From NCBI GenBank assembly GCA_014529385.2, contig CM043951.1:111311469-111375468 (forward strand): a stretch of 64,000 bases of DNA, given 5' to 3'. The translations under genes were made by a program, and so were the position numbers. The notes under the pieces were generated by a model, which worked only from the letters and a program-made list of their open reading frames with translations, did not search any database and was not told where the DNA came from. This stretch comes from Adiantum capillus-veneris (Eukaryota; Streptophyta; Polypodiopsida; Polypodiales; Pteridaceae). This document shows positions 12,133 to 24,000 of this stretch, piece by piece (position 1 is the first letter of the stretch; the number at the start of each line of letters is the position of its first letter).

Positions 12133-13021
12133 CTTCACTCTCTCAATTTCTTTCAAAGGATTTTGATAAAATTTCGGCAGAGTTTCGTTTGTATTTGGAC
12201 AATATCTCAAGTGACAATCTCAACCAAAGTGCTCATAAACACTGACAGAAAATCTCTCACTGCCAAGGGAAAATCCATTGACTCACTTTGCCACAGACTG
12301 ACTCAGTACTATGCATAAATACTCTAAAACAATGTCCACATGGACCTGTATGCAAATGCAATCCATACGCTGTCCTGTACCACATATCCATACATCCACC
12401 TTCTTCCCATAGTCGTAAACGACATATGAGGTCTTTCGCGGGGCCAGTCGGGGGTTCGCTCCAATACCTAATCCACCTTGCCAAGGTACCAAATCTCCCA
12501 AGGCAAGGCTTCAAAAAACCTCACTCGACCCTCGTAAAGGTTGCAGTTTTCCAAAATACATTGACCGCATATCCATACATAACCACAAAGTACTCAATCT
12601 GACAATATAACCGCCTCAACTTCTTCCCACAACCTTTCTTACATAGGCGGCTGTCCATAACGGACCCACAACAACCAAAAATAATCTTCGATAACACAAT
12701 ATCATGATGCAAAAGCTCTATGTCGCTCTCCAAAACCTGTGTAAATGCTGAATTCTTCACCTGTAACCTGTAAATCTACTGCCGAGTGCAAAACTGGACA
12801 TCTCCTATGCTTGTGTGAGCTGGCTGTTTGCTGTAGAAAATTGCATATTTTGGAAAATCTGAGTATGCCAATGCGTTCGGAACGCCCAAAAACATAAAGA
12901 TAGACTCCTGGATCACTGTATTCCGAGTTCGGGTGAGGGAGTTCTGACCAAAAAACCTCTCTTTTTTGTTGTTTTCCAGAGCTGCAGAAACCTGTGTATT
13001 GACTGTAGCTCCTTAAATTGA
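12133..13021 (-). other. copia A 5' leader, non-coding
   Basis: This untranslated leader lies between the primer site and gag. The ORFs here on either strand have no protein character that I recognise. Confidence 0.6.
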
Positions 13022-13033
13022 GCTCTGATACCA
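13022..13033 (-). promoter_or_regulatory. copia A primer-binding site
   Basis: The minus strand reads TGGTATCAGAGC, the usual plant copia site matching the 3' end of initiator tRNA-Met. It sits 3 bp inside the 5' LTR. Confidence 0.85.
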
Positions 13034-13036
13034 CTT

Positions 13037-13267
13037 TGTAGAGTGCGGAGGTGATGGAGAAGGTAGGAAAGAAGACTACACACACACACACCAACACACA
13101 TCGAGACACACACACACAATCGTTACCCTACAGCAGCCATTCAACGTGCTACTCTTCTCTTCTTCTCTTTTGAACTATTATCCAAAGTATATTTACAACA
13201 TATTATAGTCAGTGTCCAGCCGCCCATAGCACAATAGACATATTCTTTAACATCATATTCTTTAACA
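13037..13267 (-). repeat. copia A 5' LTR with a 15-bp end duplication
   Basis: It starts TGTAGAGTGC and ends TTCTTTAACA on the plus strand. The last 15 bp (TCATATTCTTTAACA) are duplicated relative to the other LTR, so the element ends at 13267 rather than 13252; the AGCAA duplication begins right after. Confidence 0.85.
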
Positions 13268-13310
13268 AGCAAGACCACCACCACCGAGGGCACCACAACA
13301 AGCACCACCC

Positions 13311-14318
13311 GTGCAAATCCTACAACCACCCATTCAACCACAACCACCACCACCACCACAACCTCTCATTCCACCCTTACCCCCACCACCAGTTGGCAAT
13401 CAAACAGTAAGCGTCATCAGTCTTGAAGGTAAAGGAAAGGAGAAAGTGGATGAGGATAAGACCAAAGTAAAAGGAGTAGATGCCATAGGGGTAAAACGTG
13501 CTAGGCATGGTGAATCTTCCCAAAAGGAAGAAAAGATGAAGACTAAAGGGGAATCTAGAAAAAAGCCGTCCAAGTCACGACGTAAAATTGACATTGTAGA
13601 TTTCTCTTTGGGTGAATGTTCTAAACCATATGATTTGGTTCAAGATGTTTCTGTGCAGGGCCCAAAAATTACCTGGCCCCAGTTACTCCACCTAGCACCT
13701 AGGGTGAGGAGACAATGGACAAAGATGGTTAGCACTAGACGACCAAAGCCAAAGATAGCTGGGGCTATCTCTGGGAGGAATCTAGATGACATACTACCAG
13801 TGATGGATGCTTACATCAAAGGGCAACACATCTCCAATATCTACATCGATGGTGGCGCACAAATATGCGTCATGATTGAAAAAATGATGCACCGTTTGGG
13901 TTTAGAGGTGAGTCGGCCGGCACCATGCCAAGCCAAAATGGAAAATAATTTAAAAGTTCAATGTGTTGGTGTCATAAATGCAGTTAGGATAAAGGCATTC
14001 AACACCGAGGTAGATGTGGACGTCTTTGTCATGCCACACAAAGGGGAGGGCTACCCTATCATTCTAGGGAGGCCTTGGCTTATGGCTATGAGAGCTAAGC
14101 AGGACTGGGACACCGGCATAATCCAGATGAAGGATGCAAAAGGGAGGCCAATATTTTACGACATGAAGATAGGTTGGCAATGCGACATGGATCTAGAAAC
14201 CTCTATGGATAAGTTTTTTAGTGGTGACTCTTCAACCACTTTAGAGGAGGAGTCAACAGTGAGTGAAGAAAGTGACAGTAGCATTGAGGTGATGGGGATC
14301 ATTCTCAAGGACCCTTAG
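13311..14318 (+). CDS. gypsy A protease region
   Basis: This open frame of 335 codons continues the gypsy A polyprotein after copia A. It starts with a Pro/Gln-rich spacer (PPIQPQPPPPPQPLIP), then a Lys-rich linker, then a retropepsin-like domain with the active-site motif YIDGGAQICVM and the flap-side ILGRPWL. The usual D-S/T-G-A is D-G-G-A here, and gypsy E has the same form. The frame ends at a TAG at 14317, just before the RT frame. Confidence 0.75.
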   Translation: MQILQPPIQPQPPPPPQPLIPPLPPPPVGNQTVSVISLEGKGKEKVDEDKTKVKGVDAIGVKRARHGESSQKEEKMKTKGESRKKPSKSRRKIDIVDFSLGECSKPYDLVQDVSVQGPKITWPQLLHLAPRVRRQWTKMVSTRRPKPKIAGAISGRNLDDILPVMDAYIKGQHISNIYIDGGAQICVMIEKMMHRLGLEVSRPAPCQAKMENNLKVQCVGVINAVRIKAFNTEVDVDVFVMPHKGEGYPIILGRPWLMAMRAKQDWDTGIIQMKDAKGRPIFYDMKIGWQCDMDLETSMDKFFSGDSSTTLEEESTVSEESDSSIEVMGIILKDP

Positions 14319-14321
14319 AAG

Positions 14322-15702
14322 ATGGAGCAACCTGATGCCTCATCATCAAACCAAGGGGAGACACCAGGTATACAACCTCTGGTAGAAGAAAGTAAGCTAC
14401 ATCAAATTCTCTCTAGTGAGTTGTGTGGGAAGGAGCGTGAAGATTATATTTTGATGCTAAGTAATTTTACCACATTGTTCATTGATGAATATGATAAAAT
14501 CACTAGCATCACAGTAGTTCAACATCACATTAAGCTCAAGGAGGGAAGTAAACCTGTAGTGCAAAAGCTCAAGCGGCTAGGAGTAATTCAACAAGACGCC
14601 CTACTCAAAGAGGTGAGGAAATTGCTAGAAGCCGGTTTTATCTATCCTGTTCAAGACTCAGAGTGGGTTTCTCCAGTGGTAGTCACACCAAAGAAGAATG
14701 GTAAGTGGAGCGTTTGTGTTCATTACAAGCCTCTTAATGCAGCCACAAAGAGGGACCATTTTCCTCTTCCTTTTCAAGACGGAATACTCAATGAGGTAGC
14801 AAGACATGAGCGCTACATGGTATGTGATGGCTACTCAGGCTACTTCCAAATTAACATCGCTGAAGAAGATCAAAAGAAGACAACCTTCATCACACCATGG
14901 GGATGTTTTGCTTACAGAGTTATGCCTTTTGGTCTCACTAATGCTCCAGCCACTTTTCAGCGATATGTGACATTTGTTTTTCAGCCATTCTTTGGAAAAT
15001 CAATCCATGTTTTTATTGATGACTTTTGTATCTATAGCTCTCGCTCTCTTCATTTGGAGAAAGTTTATGAAGGTCTAGCTAGGCTACAAGCTTTGGGGGG
15101 CCAACTCAATGTGGAGAAATGCAGCCACATTGGTGAAAGCAAGGTTACTCTTCTTGGCCATGTGATCTCGGCCAATGGCATTGAAGCTGACCCAAGCAAG
15201 GTTCAAGCCTTGGTGGCTTTGACCTTTCCCACCACAACAAAGCAGTTGGTCTCTTTTCTTCAAAAGGTGAGGTATTTGAGTAGGTTCATTCACTTGCTCT
15301 CCCAAGTGGTTCTCCCTTTACAACAAGTTACCCATCAAGAGATCTTCACTTGGAGTGAAGAAAATGAACAACAATTCAATGAGGTAAAAAAAATTCTAGC
15401 TTCACTTCCCACCATAGCACCTCCAAAGTGGGACGAGCCATTTTATGTAAACCCTAGTGTGGGCAATGACACACTTGGGGCTGTATTGATGCTTGCTACC
15501 ACCAAATTTCGAAAAGGGATACACGGCAGTGGAACACATGGTGCTTGCATTAATGTTTGCTACCACCAAATTTTGTTCTTATTTATTATCTAGACCATTC
15601 ATAATCTTAACAATGGAAGAAGTATTTCCTTATGTAATGCAGCACATGGATGTTTCTTCTAGGATTTCCAAATGGCTCACAAGGCTGCAAGAGTTTGACT
15701 AG
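14322..15702 (+). pseudogene. gypsy A reverse transcriptase
   Basis: The RT frame is open to 15593, then slips in frame to 15702. Motifs in order are SPVVVTPKKNGKWSVCVHYK, MVCDGYSGYFQI (first catalytic Asp), FAYRVMPFGLTNAPATFQRY, and FIDDFCIYSS as the Y/F-x-D-D box. The connection region follows (LLGHVISANGIEADPSKVQA). A duplicated ATGCTTGCTACCACCAAATT-like segment near 15488 and 15552 lies at the frame slip. Catalytic residues survive although the polyprotein is broken. Confidence 0.85.
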
Positions 15703-15705
15703 ACA

Positions 15706-16233
15706 ATGCAAGTGGAGAACTCCACAAGGGCTAGTCTAGGAGGTATTCTCACTCATCACCACTATGAAAAGAAGCTAAAGATAAAGCCAAATGATCAAGA
15801 TATTACACTCGTACTGGAAGTCCCTACGGTAGAGGAGGCTCACTCTCTTTTCTTTGATGGAGCCTACAAGAGGAAAGTGGACAAAGCTGCAACAAGAATT
15901 GTCATCTTCAACGAGCAAGGGGATAAAGTTTTCTCCATTGGGAATCTCTTGGATTCTCACTCTAACAATGAGGCAGAATATGCAGCCTTAACTCTTGGGT
16001 TAGAGTGGTGTGTGACACAGGGCATTCAACGGTTAAATGTATTTGGTGATGCCATGCTTTTAATAAAACAAATACAAGGAACTTGGGCTTGTAAAAATCA
16101 TAGCTTGCTAGGCCATTTGCGCAAAGTCAAGGAACTTTTAGGGAAATTTTAAGTTTTACAATTACATCATGTCCCTCGAGCAGAAAATCAAGAAGCAGAT
16201 GCTCTAGCTAGAGAGAAGCTGCAAGATGTTTCA
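15706..16233 (+). pseudogene. gypsy A RNase H
   Basis: An RNase H fold of the plant gypsy type: the first Asp is in LFFDGAYKRK, Glu in NNEAEYAALTLGLEW, and Asp in NVFGDAMLLIKQI. A TAA near 16150 interrupts it; the frame then resumes with HHVPRAENQEADALA, which holds the last Asp. Confidence 0.8.
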
Positions 16234-17187
16234 GTGGTGGATGCTATCAAGTTGAAGCTGCCTCTCTTCCAAGGTAGCGATGCTATGCCTAACATCATGA
16301 GTTTCTTGGACACAGGAGAGTGTCCTAATGATCTTACTAAGGGCCAAAAGCAGTGGCTTGTGCGCAAGGTAACAAAATACCGCCTTATCAATGACGGCCT
16401 CTACTGCAAGGGTAAGGATCAAATTCTTAGGCGTGTACCTCTCTCTAGAGAGATCACTGAAATCATTTCAAGTTGCCATGATGGTGTTTGCAAAGGACAC
16501 TTTGCACTTGACATCACTAGTAGAAAGATTCTACAAGCCGGGTTTGTATGGCCTAGTCTACATAGGGATGTGCATCATTGGTGTAAAACATGCAAGGAAT
16601 GTCAAAAGGCAGGGGATAGGAGGCTCACATATGAGCCATAGATTCCTATAATCTCATATGGACCATTTGAGAAATGGGGAATTGATGCTATTGGGCCTTT
16701 GCCAAGGAGCTAATCAGGTAAATTTTATATCATCATGGGTGTGGACTACATGACCAGGTGGGCTGAAGCAGTTGCCACCACCTGGATTACAACTAAGGAA
16801 GTGGCTAAGTTCGTATTTGAAAACATTTGTTGCCATTTTGGCACTCCTCTTGAAATAATTTCTGACAGGGGACCAGGTTTTAGAGGAGACCTTGTAGGAG
16901 AGCTAATGGAGAAGTTAGGTATCTCACGACGACACTCAACTCCGTACTACCCACAATGCAATGTTTTGGTGGAAAAGGTAAAGGGTATGATCTGCAAGAT
17001 CATCACTAAACATGTAAAAAATCACAAAAGTGATTGGGAAAAGCATCTTATGGCTACACTTTGGGCTTATCGCACTTCATTTCGCACATCCCTTGGGTTC
17101 ACACCATATCACTAATTGGTGTTTGGTAAGGAAGCCATTTTACCCATTGAAGTACAATTGGCTAGTCTCAGGGTGCTAGCTGGGTAG
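16234..17187 (+). pseudogene. gypsy A integrase
   Basis: The zinc-binding HHCC region (KGHFALDITSRK to DVHHWCKTCKECQ) precedes the catalytic core: WGIDAIGPLP (first Asp), EIISDRGPGF (second Asp) and a diverged third block (CNVLVEKVKG) in which Glu is kept. Stops near 16639, 16711 and 17113 break the frame. It would integrate element cDNA when intact. Confidence 0.82.
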
Positions 17188-17619
17188 GTGGAACATCCTA
17201 ATGCTCATCTCCACAACCACATTCTTGATCTAGAGAGGCTTCAACTAGATAGAGAAGATGCTATCAATTATTATGCAGCACAGGCAGAGCAACGTCGACT
17301 TACCTTCAACAAGGGACTTAGGAAAAAAGCTCTCAAGAAAGGTATGTTGGTCCTACGGTATGATAACAGGTTTGACACTAGGAAGGATAAAAAGTTTTCA
17401 CCCAAATGGGAGGGACCATTTGTCATTAGAAAGCGCTACGCCAATGGCAGGTATCGATCGATGGATACAGATGGTAGGCTCCACAAAACACGTGTCAATG
17501 GATGGAGGTTGAAGCAGTACTTTTTGAGGTTTGATCAAGCACCTATGATGGAAATTCCTGAGGAGGGAGACTCCTCCACCTCAATCGAAGAAGGATCAAG
17601 TACAGCGCTAGAGGCATGA
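17188..17619 (+). CDS. gypsy A integrase C-terminal region
   Basis: This 143-codon frame holds the GPF/Y-like module (KFSPKWEGPFVIRKRYANGR, VNGWRLKQYF) that ends many plant gypsy integrases, and then an acidic Ser/Thr/Glu tail. No chromodomain is present. A purine tract (CCTTAGGGGGAGGGCTAA, about 17632-17649) follows directly and serves as the polypurine tract before the 3' LTR. Confidence 0.7.
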   Translation: MEHPNAHLHNHILDLERLQLDREDAINYYAAQAEQRRLTFNKGLRKKALKKGMLVLRYDNRFDTRKDKKFSPKWEGPFVIRKRYANGRYRSMDTDGRLHKTRVNGWRLKQYFLRFDQAPMMEIPEEGDSSTSIEEGSSTALEA

Positions 17620-17649
17620 ATACCTCTAGCCTTAGGGGGAGGGCTAATG

Positions 17650-20095
17650 AGGCAAGCTTTTCCATGCATGGGAAACACCAATATATTTTTGCCCTTTTAC
17701 CAGAAGATTTCCTATTATATAAGTTACTTTTGATTTTTTCTTCCTTTTTCACAAACGTTTCAGCCTTTATTAAATAAATAAGACTTAATATGCTAATCAA
17801 TCACGATGTAGCATAAATAAGTAAGCTTTCTTTGTTGATCTCTCTTTTGACCTTAAATATTAAATATATATATTCTAAATTACATTATATATTTTAGTAT
17901 TTTCTAATATATTTTTCATGTATGTATATTATTCCACCCTACCAAATATTTTATTCACTAGTTTTCATTTTCAAACCTCAACCCCACTTTCAAATTTCAA
18001 TAATACCTCCATCTAGATGATTGCCAATCTTTTCAAAACTCTAGGTCATGTTTTCATACACATGAAGGAGCTTACACTTGAAGGCAAGAGAGAAGTCCAC
18101 TCAAAGGGGACCACCAAAAGACTTTTGCAGCCACAAATAATACATTATTTGGCTGATTTTTTTAAGTAAAGAAGAACCCCGAATCTGAAGAAGCGTTCAA
18201 CATGAAAGATGTAGCTCGTGATCTCAACTTTTAGCTCAAATTTTTTCAGAATTTTTGGAGTTATGAACGCGGAGCTATGATTTTTGTAGTGGACCCCAGT
18301 TTTTTCATGTAATGGTGACACACGCCATCCCTAGTTTTCTTCCCTCTAGAATGGCTATGGTTCTACAAGTCTTCAAGCATGATTACAAGAGACAAGGCTC
18401 TTTTAACACTAGGTTGGTAACCTAACAGGACATAAAAGTGTCCTTTCAGGGTTTTGAAAAAAACCTCCAAAACCATAGTAGATCCACTCATTTTGTAAAA
18501 TCCTTTCATGAGGTTATAGTTCAAGGCCTCCTACACATGGAAAAAATAAGAAACTTGTAAAATTTCTCATCTTTTGGTCACACCAAGCCTCCAAAGTGGA
18601 TGGACCAGTACATTTTCATCAAAACAGTCATTTCTTATGTTTTGTTGCATAAAAATAAGATTAGGGATTTTTGTAGGACTTGAGATAAATTCCCTAGTTA
18701 ACTTAAATGGGTTGGTGATCAGAACCTATGATTGCTTCTCACTCACTATTTTTTGTTTCTCCAAAAGAAATAGGTAGAAAAAAGTTGAATTTTTACCATT
18801 CTACAAACCTATCATCAAAGTTTCTATAGCCACGCTCAATACAAATAATATATGCATGTTTTCTTAGTTCCCTATTGTCCTTTAGGTTCATAAGGAGCCA
18901 TGGAGCATGTCAAAAGAATAATACATCTCTTACCAAGGGGAATCTTGGGGACAAAGATGAAGTGCTAAATATAGCAAACATGAAAAAATTGGGTTCAACA
19001 TTATGAGTTGTAGAATCCCATAGAAACTATTCAATATCTAGCCAAATTTAATCCTTATGACTAGATATGGTTACTACCTACAAAATGCATGTAGTTGTCA
19101 CAAGAAACTAACAATATTGAAAAAGCTATACTTGATATACTAGAATGTTTCGTTTTCTTCTATAATTGAAAAAATCAACCATCGTTGTCTACTATGCAAA
19201 ATAGGGTATTAGGTGCCCCAAAACTCAAGGAATATTAGCTTTATGTTACAATATGCGACATAGAGAATCAAAAATGCATTTGGATATCATGAAAGCCACC
19301 AAAAAAATCATAGAAGAGCTAAAATTGGCTAAAAAACAGGATTTGACAATTTGTGTAATTTGGTCATAACTTACAACTTTAACATTTATTTCTCCCTAGA
19401 AGCATCAGGACATGTTGAGGACTACTAAAGATAGCTCTCTAGCATTAAAGACCTCACAAACATGAATTCTAGAGTGGTATAGTTGCAAAAAGTTGAAAAA
19501 AACCAAGAACAGGACCCGTTTTTTGACACAGTTTAGGTTGTGAAATGTTGTGCAAGGACAAGGTTAAAGATGGAATTCAAGATGGACAAAGGTTTTCAGC
19601 TCATGAGACAACTTTCTAGACAGATAGCACCTCCAAATCCATTTTGAAACTCTTGACATAATTCAAGGAAAATGGTCACTTCATAGGACATAAAAGTGTC
19701 CCATTACCAACCTAGTGTTAATGAGGTCCTGGCAAGTCTAGAGTGATTCTATCACCATTTTTGGAGGATCCATCCTCATCAACAATTATCCACCTTCGAC
19801 AACCTCTCTTATAATTTTCTTACCTCTCTCTTCTCTCCCTAATAAGCTTATGTCTAGCCAAAGCTAGACTATTGTAAATATCTCCTATCCTCTACATCCT
19901 ACCCACATTCTCTCTTCTTCTCTATCTATTGACTCTGGCATTTTAAATAATGAGGAGACAAGATGGGAGCCACAGCCACATGCACCCCATTTTCCTAGTC
20001 ACCAGAGTGGGACACTCGCCTCAATTAGAAATATTACTAAAACCTTCCCTCCTTCCCTATATAAGGAGGCCATGAGAGCTCACTAAAAGAAAAAG

Positions 20096-20136
<41 letters not shown>

Positions 20137-20917
20137 TCCATACACACTCTTGTGCTACCTGCTTGTAGCATGAACCCTAATCACATAAACACAACACCAT
20201 CACCATGCACAAAAAAAATGAGCACCATACCTCCACACCACTTGTAATTAAGGATTGAAGGCACAATTTCAAGAAGAAGAAGGGTGGACACACTCATGAT
20301 ATTCCTCGCCATCAAGTCCCATTTCTCCATTATGCCTCCTACAATCTCGTTCCCTTCTTGTCTTCTTGCCATACACTACCTATTGTATTCATCTTTTGCA
20401 AGCAATCAACACACTCCATCTTGGTGCCATACCTTGTGTCGCTTTGGATACATCTCATTGTGAGTATGGTATATGCTTGTTCCTTGCCTTTTTTTTTTTC
20501 TGCTTATGTTAAGGTGTGGGGATTTGCCACCATACACACACACTCTCTCTCCCTCTCATATTCCTATCATCTTGCTACTTCCATCTTGAGGTGTGCGGAT
20601 TCGCCACCTCTTGTATGAGAAGTGAGCATACTTGCATGTATCCCTGACCTCATTATCTTCCTTACTACATGCACGAGTGGCGAGCCCATTCTCACTCACT
20701 CACCACTCCTCTCACCTTATTCTCTGACCACCCCATTCCACATTTGGGACGTGGATCTTGAAATTGTTTTCAATGGCATGTTTTATTGTGTATATGTATG
20801 CGTCCTAGCCGCATATCTTGCTAGGTGGTGCCCCTATTGTGTATCCCCCATGATGAGGCCATTGTGCATAGTCTTGGTGTAGAGGCCACCGGGTCTATTT
20901 TTCACTTCTGCCTCTCA
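17650..20917 (+). repeat. gypsy A 3' LTR, about 3.3 kb
   Basis: It starts TGAGGCAAGC and ends GCCTCTCA. It carries about 2.3 kb (18080-20394) that the 5' LTR lacks, including a (CA)n run at about 20098-20131 and AT-rich non-coding DNA with no gene that I see. Identical flanking blocks on both sides of the extra DNA, microhomology at the joint and no terminal repeats around the extra DNA favour deletion in the 5' copy rather than insertion here. Confidence 0.75.
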
Positions 20918-21040
20918 ATGTCACTAACAAATTGCAACACTTGATTTGATCAACGAGCATGGATACAATAGGGGTGCAATGGATTGAACATGACTTCTAA
21001 AGACATCTTCTAATTGCATGAAGTTACAACAAAAACACAC

Positions 21041-24000
21041 TCAGCCCTTTGCATTTGGTTTCTTTCTCTTCCTAAATGAATCAAGAGGTATATCCATTGT
21101 GGGACTTCCACCTAAGTTCTTGGGAGTTGATTTCTTGCGCTTTGGTGTTGGCTTCTTCCCCGCCGGAGGGGGTGTTTCTTTCACCGCATCTGCAACTGCC
21201 TCATCTGATGCTTCATCTCTAGTGTCCACACTTGGTGATGCTTTGGCACTCAACGGAGAACGCAACAACCTTCTTGGAGCTAGTTGTTGCCTAGGTGATT
21301 TGACTGCAAAAGACTTTGCCATCAAGATGTCTTCAACTACTCCACGTACTGCATCCCCTACGGCAGACTCCGTTTCAAGGGCTGGCTGCATCCCTCGAGT
21401 AGACTCCGCTTCAAGGCCTGGCTGCATCCCTGGGGTAATCAGGCCATTCTTCCTTGTGGAATGCATCGTCTTGTTGGAGCAAGCATGCGATGATTGTTCT
21501 ACAAAGCAAGCTATTTACAAAGTCTCACTTGGAGTATCCCAAAATACACACATAAATACTGATTTTGGTACCTACCAGTGGCCTGCGTAGAGACTCTCTC
21601 TGTTTTTGTCCTCAATGATTCTTGTATACAGGTCTCTGCTGCGATGTTTATACCTGCAAATGATTTCATTAAATGCAAGAGTTTAAACTACCAATGGAAA
21701 GTGGGTCTGCAATAGTAGTAGTAAACAATTGACACAGTGACTACCTGCACTTAATTCTTTCATCTCACTCTTCACCTTCAGACCAATCATATGCTTAGCT
21801 CTAGGGGGAACAAACATGTTGCAATCTAGTGCAACACAGTAGCCATAGTCCCTACATACATGCGCGAAGCATAGAATATGGTACACATGGGTGCAAGACA
21901 GGGAGAATACATCCAAGCTTCTGGCATCGAACGGGAATCCACATCCTACACAATGGTAGAACCCATTAAGTGCTACCTCGCTAATGCTCTGCTTAAAATC
22001 CACAGGAGGAAAAGGCTTCATCAAACTGGCTCCCACGTTATGTGAAGTCCTCTCCATGGTAACACAAAATTTAAAGTGCTCTGATTCCGGTGCTATGTTG
22101 GTCTCTACTTTGCAAGTAGTGCTTGTGAAACAAAGAAGACAACACATCTAATTTAAGTCTCAATAACCCAACAAAAGCAGATTGCTGAAAAGAATATGCA
22201 ACATGAATCTTATCCCTTTATTTGCAAAACCACATATAAGACAAGCACTTACTCTATATGCTATAAACACAAGCTTGATGTGGTATATGATATGCACTGT
22301 GCTATATAGCACATAGCACAGTCCAAGTATAATGTGCTATAAGTGCTACATAGAGTATGCACTGTAGATCATAGCAGAGAGACTTTTTAAAATACCAGAT
22401 ATAGCCCAAACATTTTCTCTATATGCTATATAGCACAGGCTTGTTGGGTATATGATATGCAGTGGGCTATATGAATAGCACATAGCATATAGCACAAATA
22501 TTGTGCTATGTAGCACATATCACAATTAGAGATGTGCTATGTAGCACATAGCAAAAATAGAGATTGTGCTATATAGCACAATTCACTATTCCAAACACTC
22601 CAGGGCTATATTGTGAACATATAACACACAAAATATGCTATTTAGCACATAGCACATAAAAATATTGTGCTATGTAGTGCATATCAATATTTAGCACACA
22701 CTTCAGGGCTATACTGTGAGCATATAGCATACAAGTATTCTATATAGCACATATTACACATGTCCATTGTGCTATGTATCACATAGCACATAACCACACA
22801 GAGCACATAGCATAGAATCACACACATTTTAAATAGATGAGGGTACTATTGTGAACATGATGCACCTACATTGAACTATAAAGCACATAGCACATAACCA
22901 CACATAGCATATAACCACCCACTCCATGAAGATGATGGCTATGTTGTGACCATATAGCACATAGAACATAGCATATAACCACCCACTCCATGAAGATGAT
23001 GGATATGTTGTGACCATATAGCACATATTTTGTGCTATATAGCACATAGCAGAAATAGAATATGCTCATACAGTACAGAACCATACAATCCATAACACTC
23101 TAACCACATAACCACATGGAAGTGACCCACATACTCCAAAACAAAGTGAAGCACATGTAGGAGGGTATGCACCTTTTCTTTAGCCACATTGGCTTCTAAT
23201 TCAACAAAGTTCTCTCTAGTAGTACTCGAGAACTGTCCAATCGAATCAATCAGGTGTTGTTGAGCTACAGGGTCTTGCACTCAATCAATCTCCGTTTGCA
23301 ACTTTATGGCCAAAGTGTTTGAGCTTTGAGCACCCTCAGCCCTATGCAATTCTCTGACTTGATCCTCTACTTGCTTCTTTGCACCCTCAAGTCCTGACTT
23401 ATAGTCTTGCAATATGCCCTCTGCAATATTCTTCATTTCTGGAAGTTCCCTGCTATCCTCCTCTGCCAATTGTACGAGGCATCCTCCTGTAGGCACGCTT
23501 GACAATGGTACAGACGTACCTTCTATTTTCAATGATGATCTGGTAGAGGCAGCAATGGTTTTGGAACCTCTACTACCACTCATCTGCTCTTCCCACCTCT
23601 TGATCTTGTTTTGCAAGTTGTCTCTTTCTTCTGAGGCTCTCATTGCCCTCTTTGCAAAGATAGCTCAAGAAATTTGATGTTTGCCAGATTCACTGCAGTT
23701 TTCCATTGCAAAGGCCTTTGCAAATTGAGTCCCTACTTCATACATGAAGGGACCCTCCTAGTAGACATCCCACTGTCTCCACACAAGATTTTGTAAGAAC
23801 TCCGACCAAGCATGGTATGCCTTCACTTTCTTCTGGTTACCCGGAACAGGCTTTGGGCATATAAAGACAACTTCCCAGTCCTCCTCAGAGATGTCATTGT
23901 TTCATGTCAAGCTATGCGGATCAACTCCCTCCAATGGCAATCCACGCTCCATATGAAATTCCTCGGCAAGACGACAAAACTTCGTATGCATATGTGGTTT

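Larger units (their letters stand above)
7591..13267 (-). mobile_element. copia A: Ty1/copia element nested in gypsy A
   Basis: The element lies on the minus strand between LTRs at 7591-7804 and 13037-13267. A perfect AGCAA target duplication (7586-7590 and 13268-13272) flanks it. An initiator-Met-type primer site (TGGTATCAGAGC on the minus strand) lies at 13022-13033, just inside the right (5') LTR. Internal order is gag then protease-integrase-RT-RNase H, the copia order. The pol frame is intact, while gag has lesions. The LTRs differ at about six positions over 214 bp plus small indels, so it is younger than its host gypsy A. Confidence 0.92.
4564..20917 (+). mobile_element. gypsy A: Ty3/gypsy LTR retrotransposon, degraded, with nested copia A
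   Basis: The element runs from a 5' LTR (4564-5514) to a 3' LTR (17650-20917). Both LTRs begin TGAGGCAAG, and the 3' copy ends CTCTCA. The flanks share ATGT (4560-4563 and 20918-20921), a likely target duplication. Internal order is gag, protease, reverse transcriptase, RNase H, integrase, which is the Ty3/gypsy order. Copia A (7591-13267) sits inside gag; removing it restores gag continuity. Several in-frame stops break each domain, so the copy is dead. No chromodomain follows the integrase. The element itself inserted between the minus-strand genes now ending at 21041 and starting near 4468. Confidence 0.85.

Noticed and set aside
18080-20394. Separate transposon inserted in the gypsy A 3' LTR
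   Set aside because: No terminal inverted repeats, target duplication or coding region was found, and microhomology at the joint in the short LTR favours a deletion there.
21018-21590. Plus-strand 190-codon ORF
   Set aside because: It is antisense to the basic last exon of the minus-strand gene, whose splice phase and nuclear-signal blocks are better supported.
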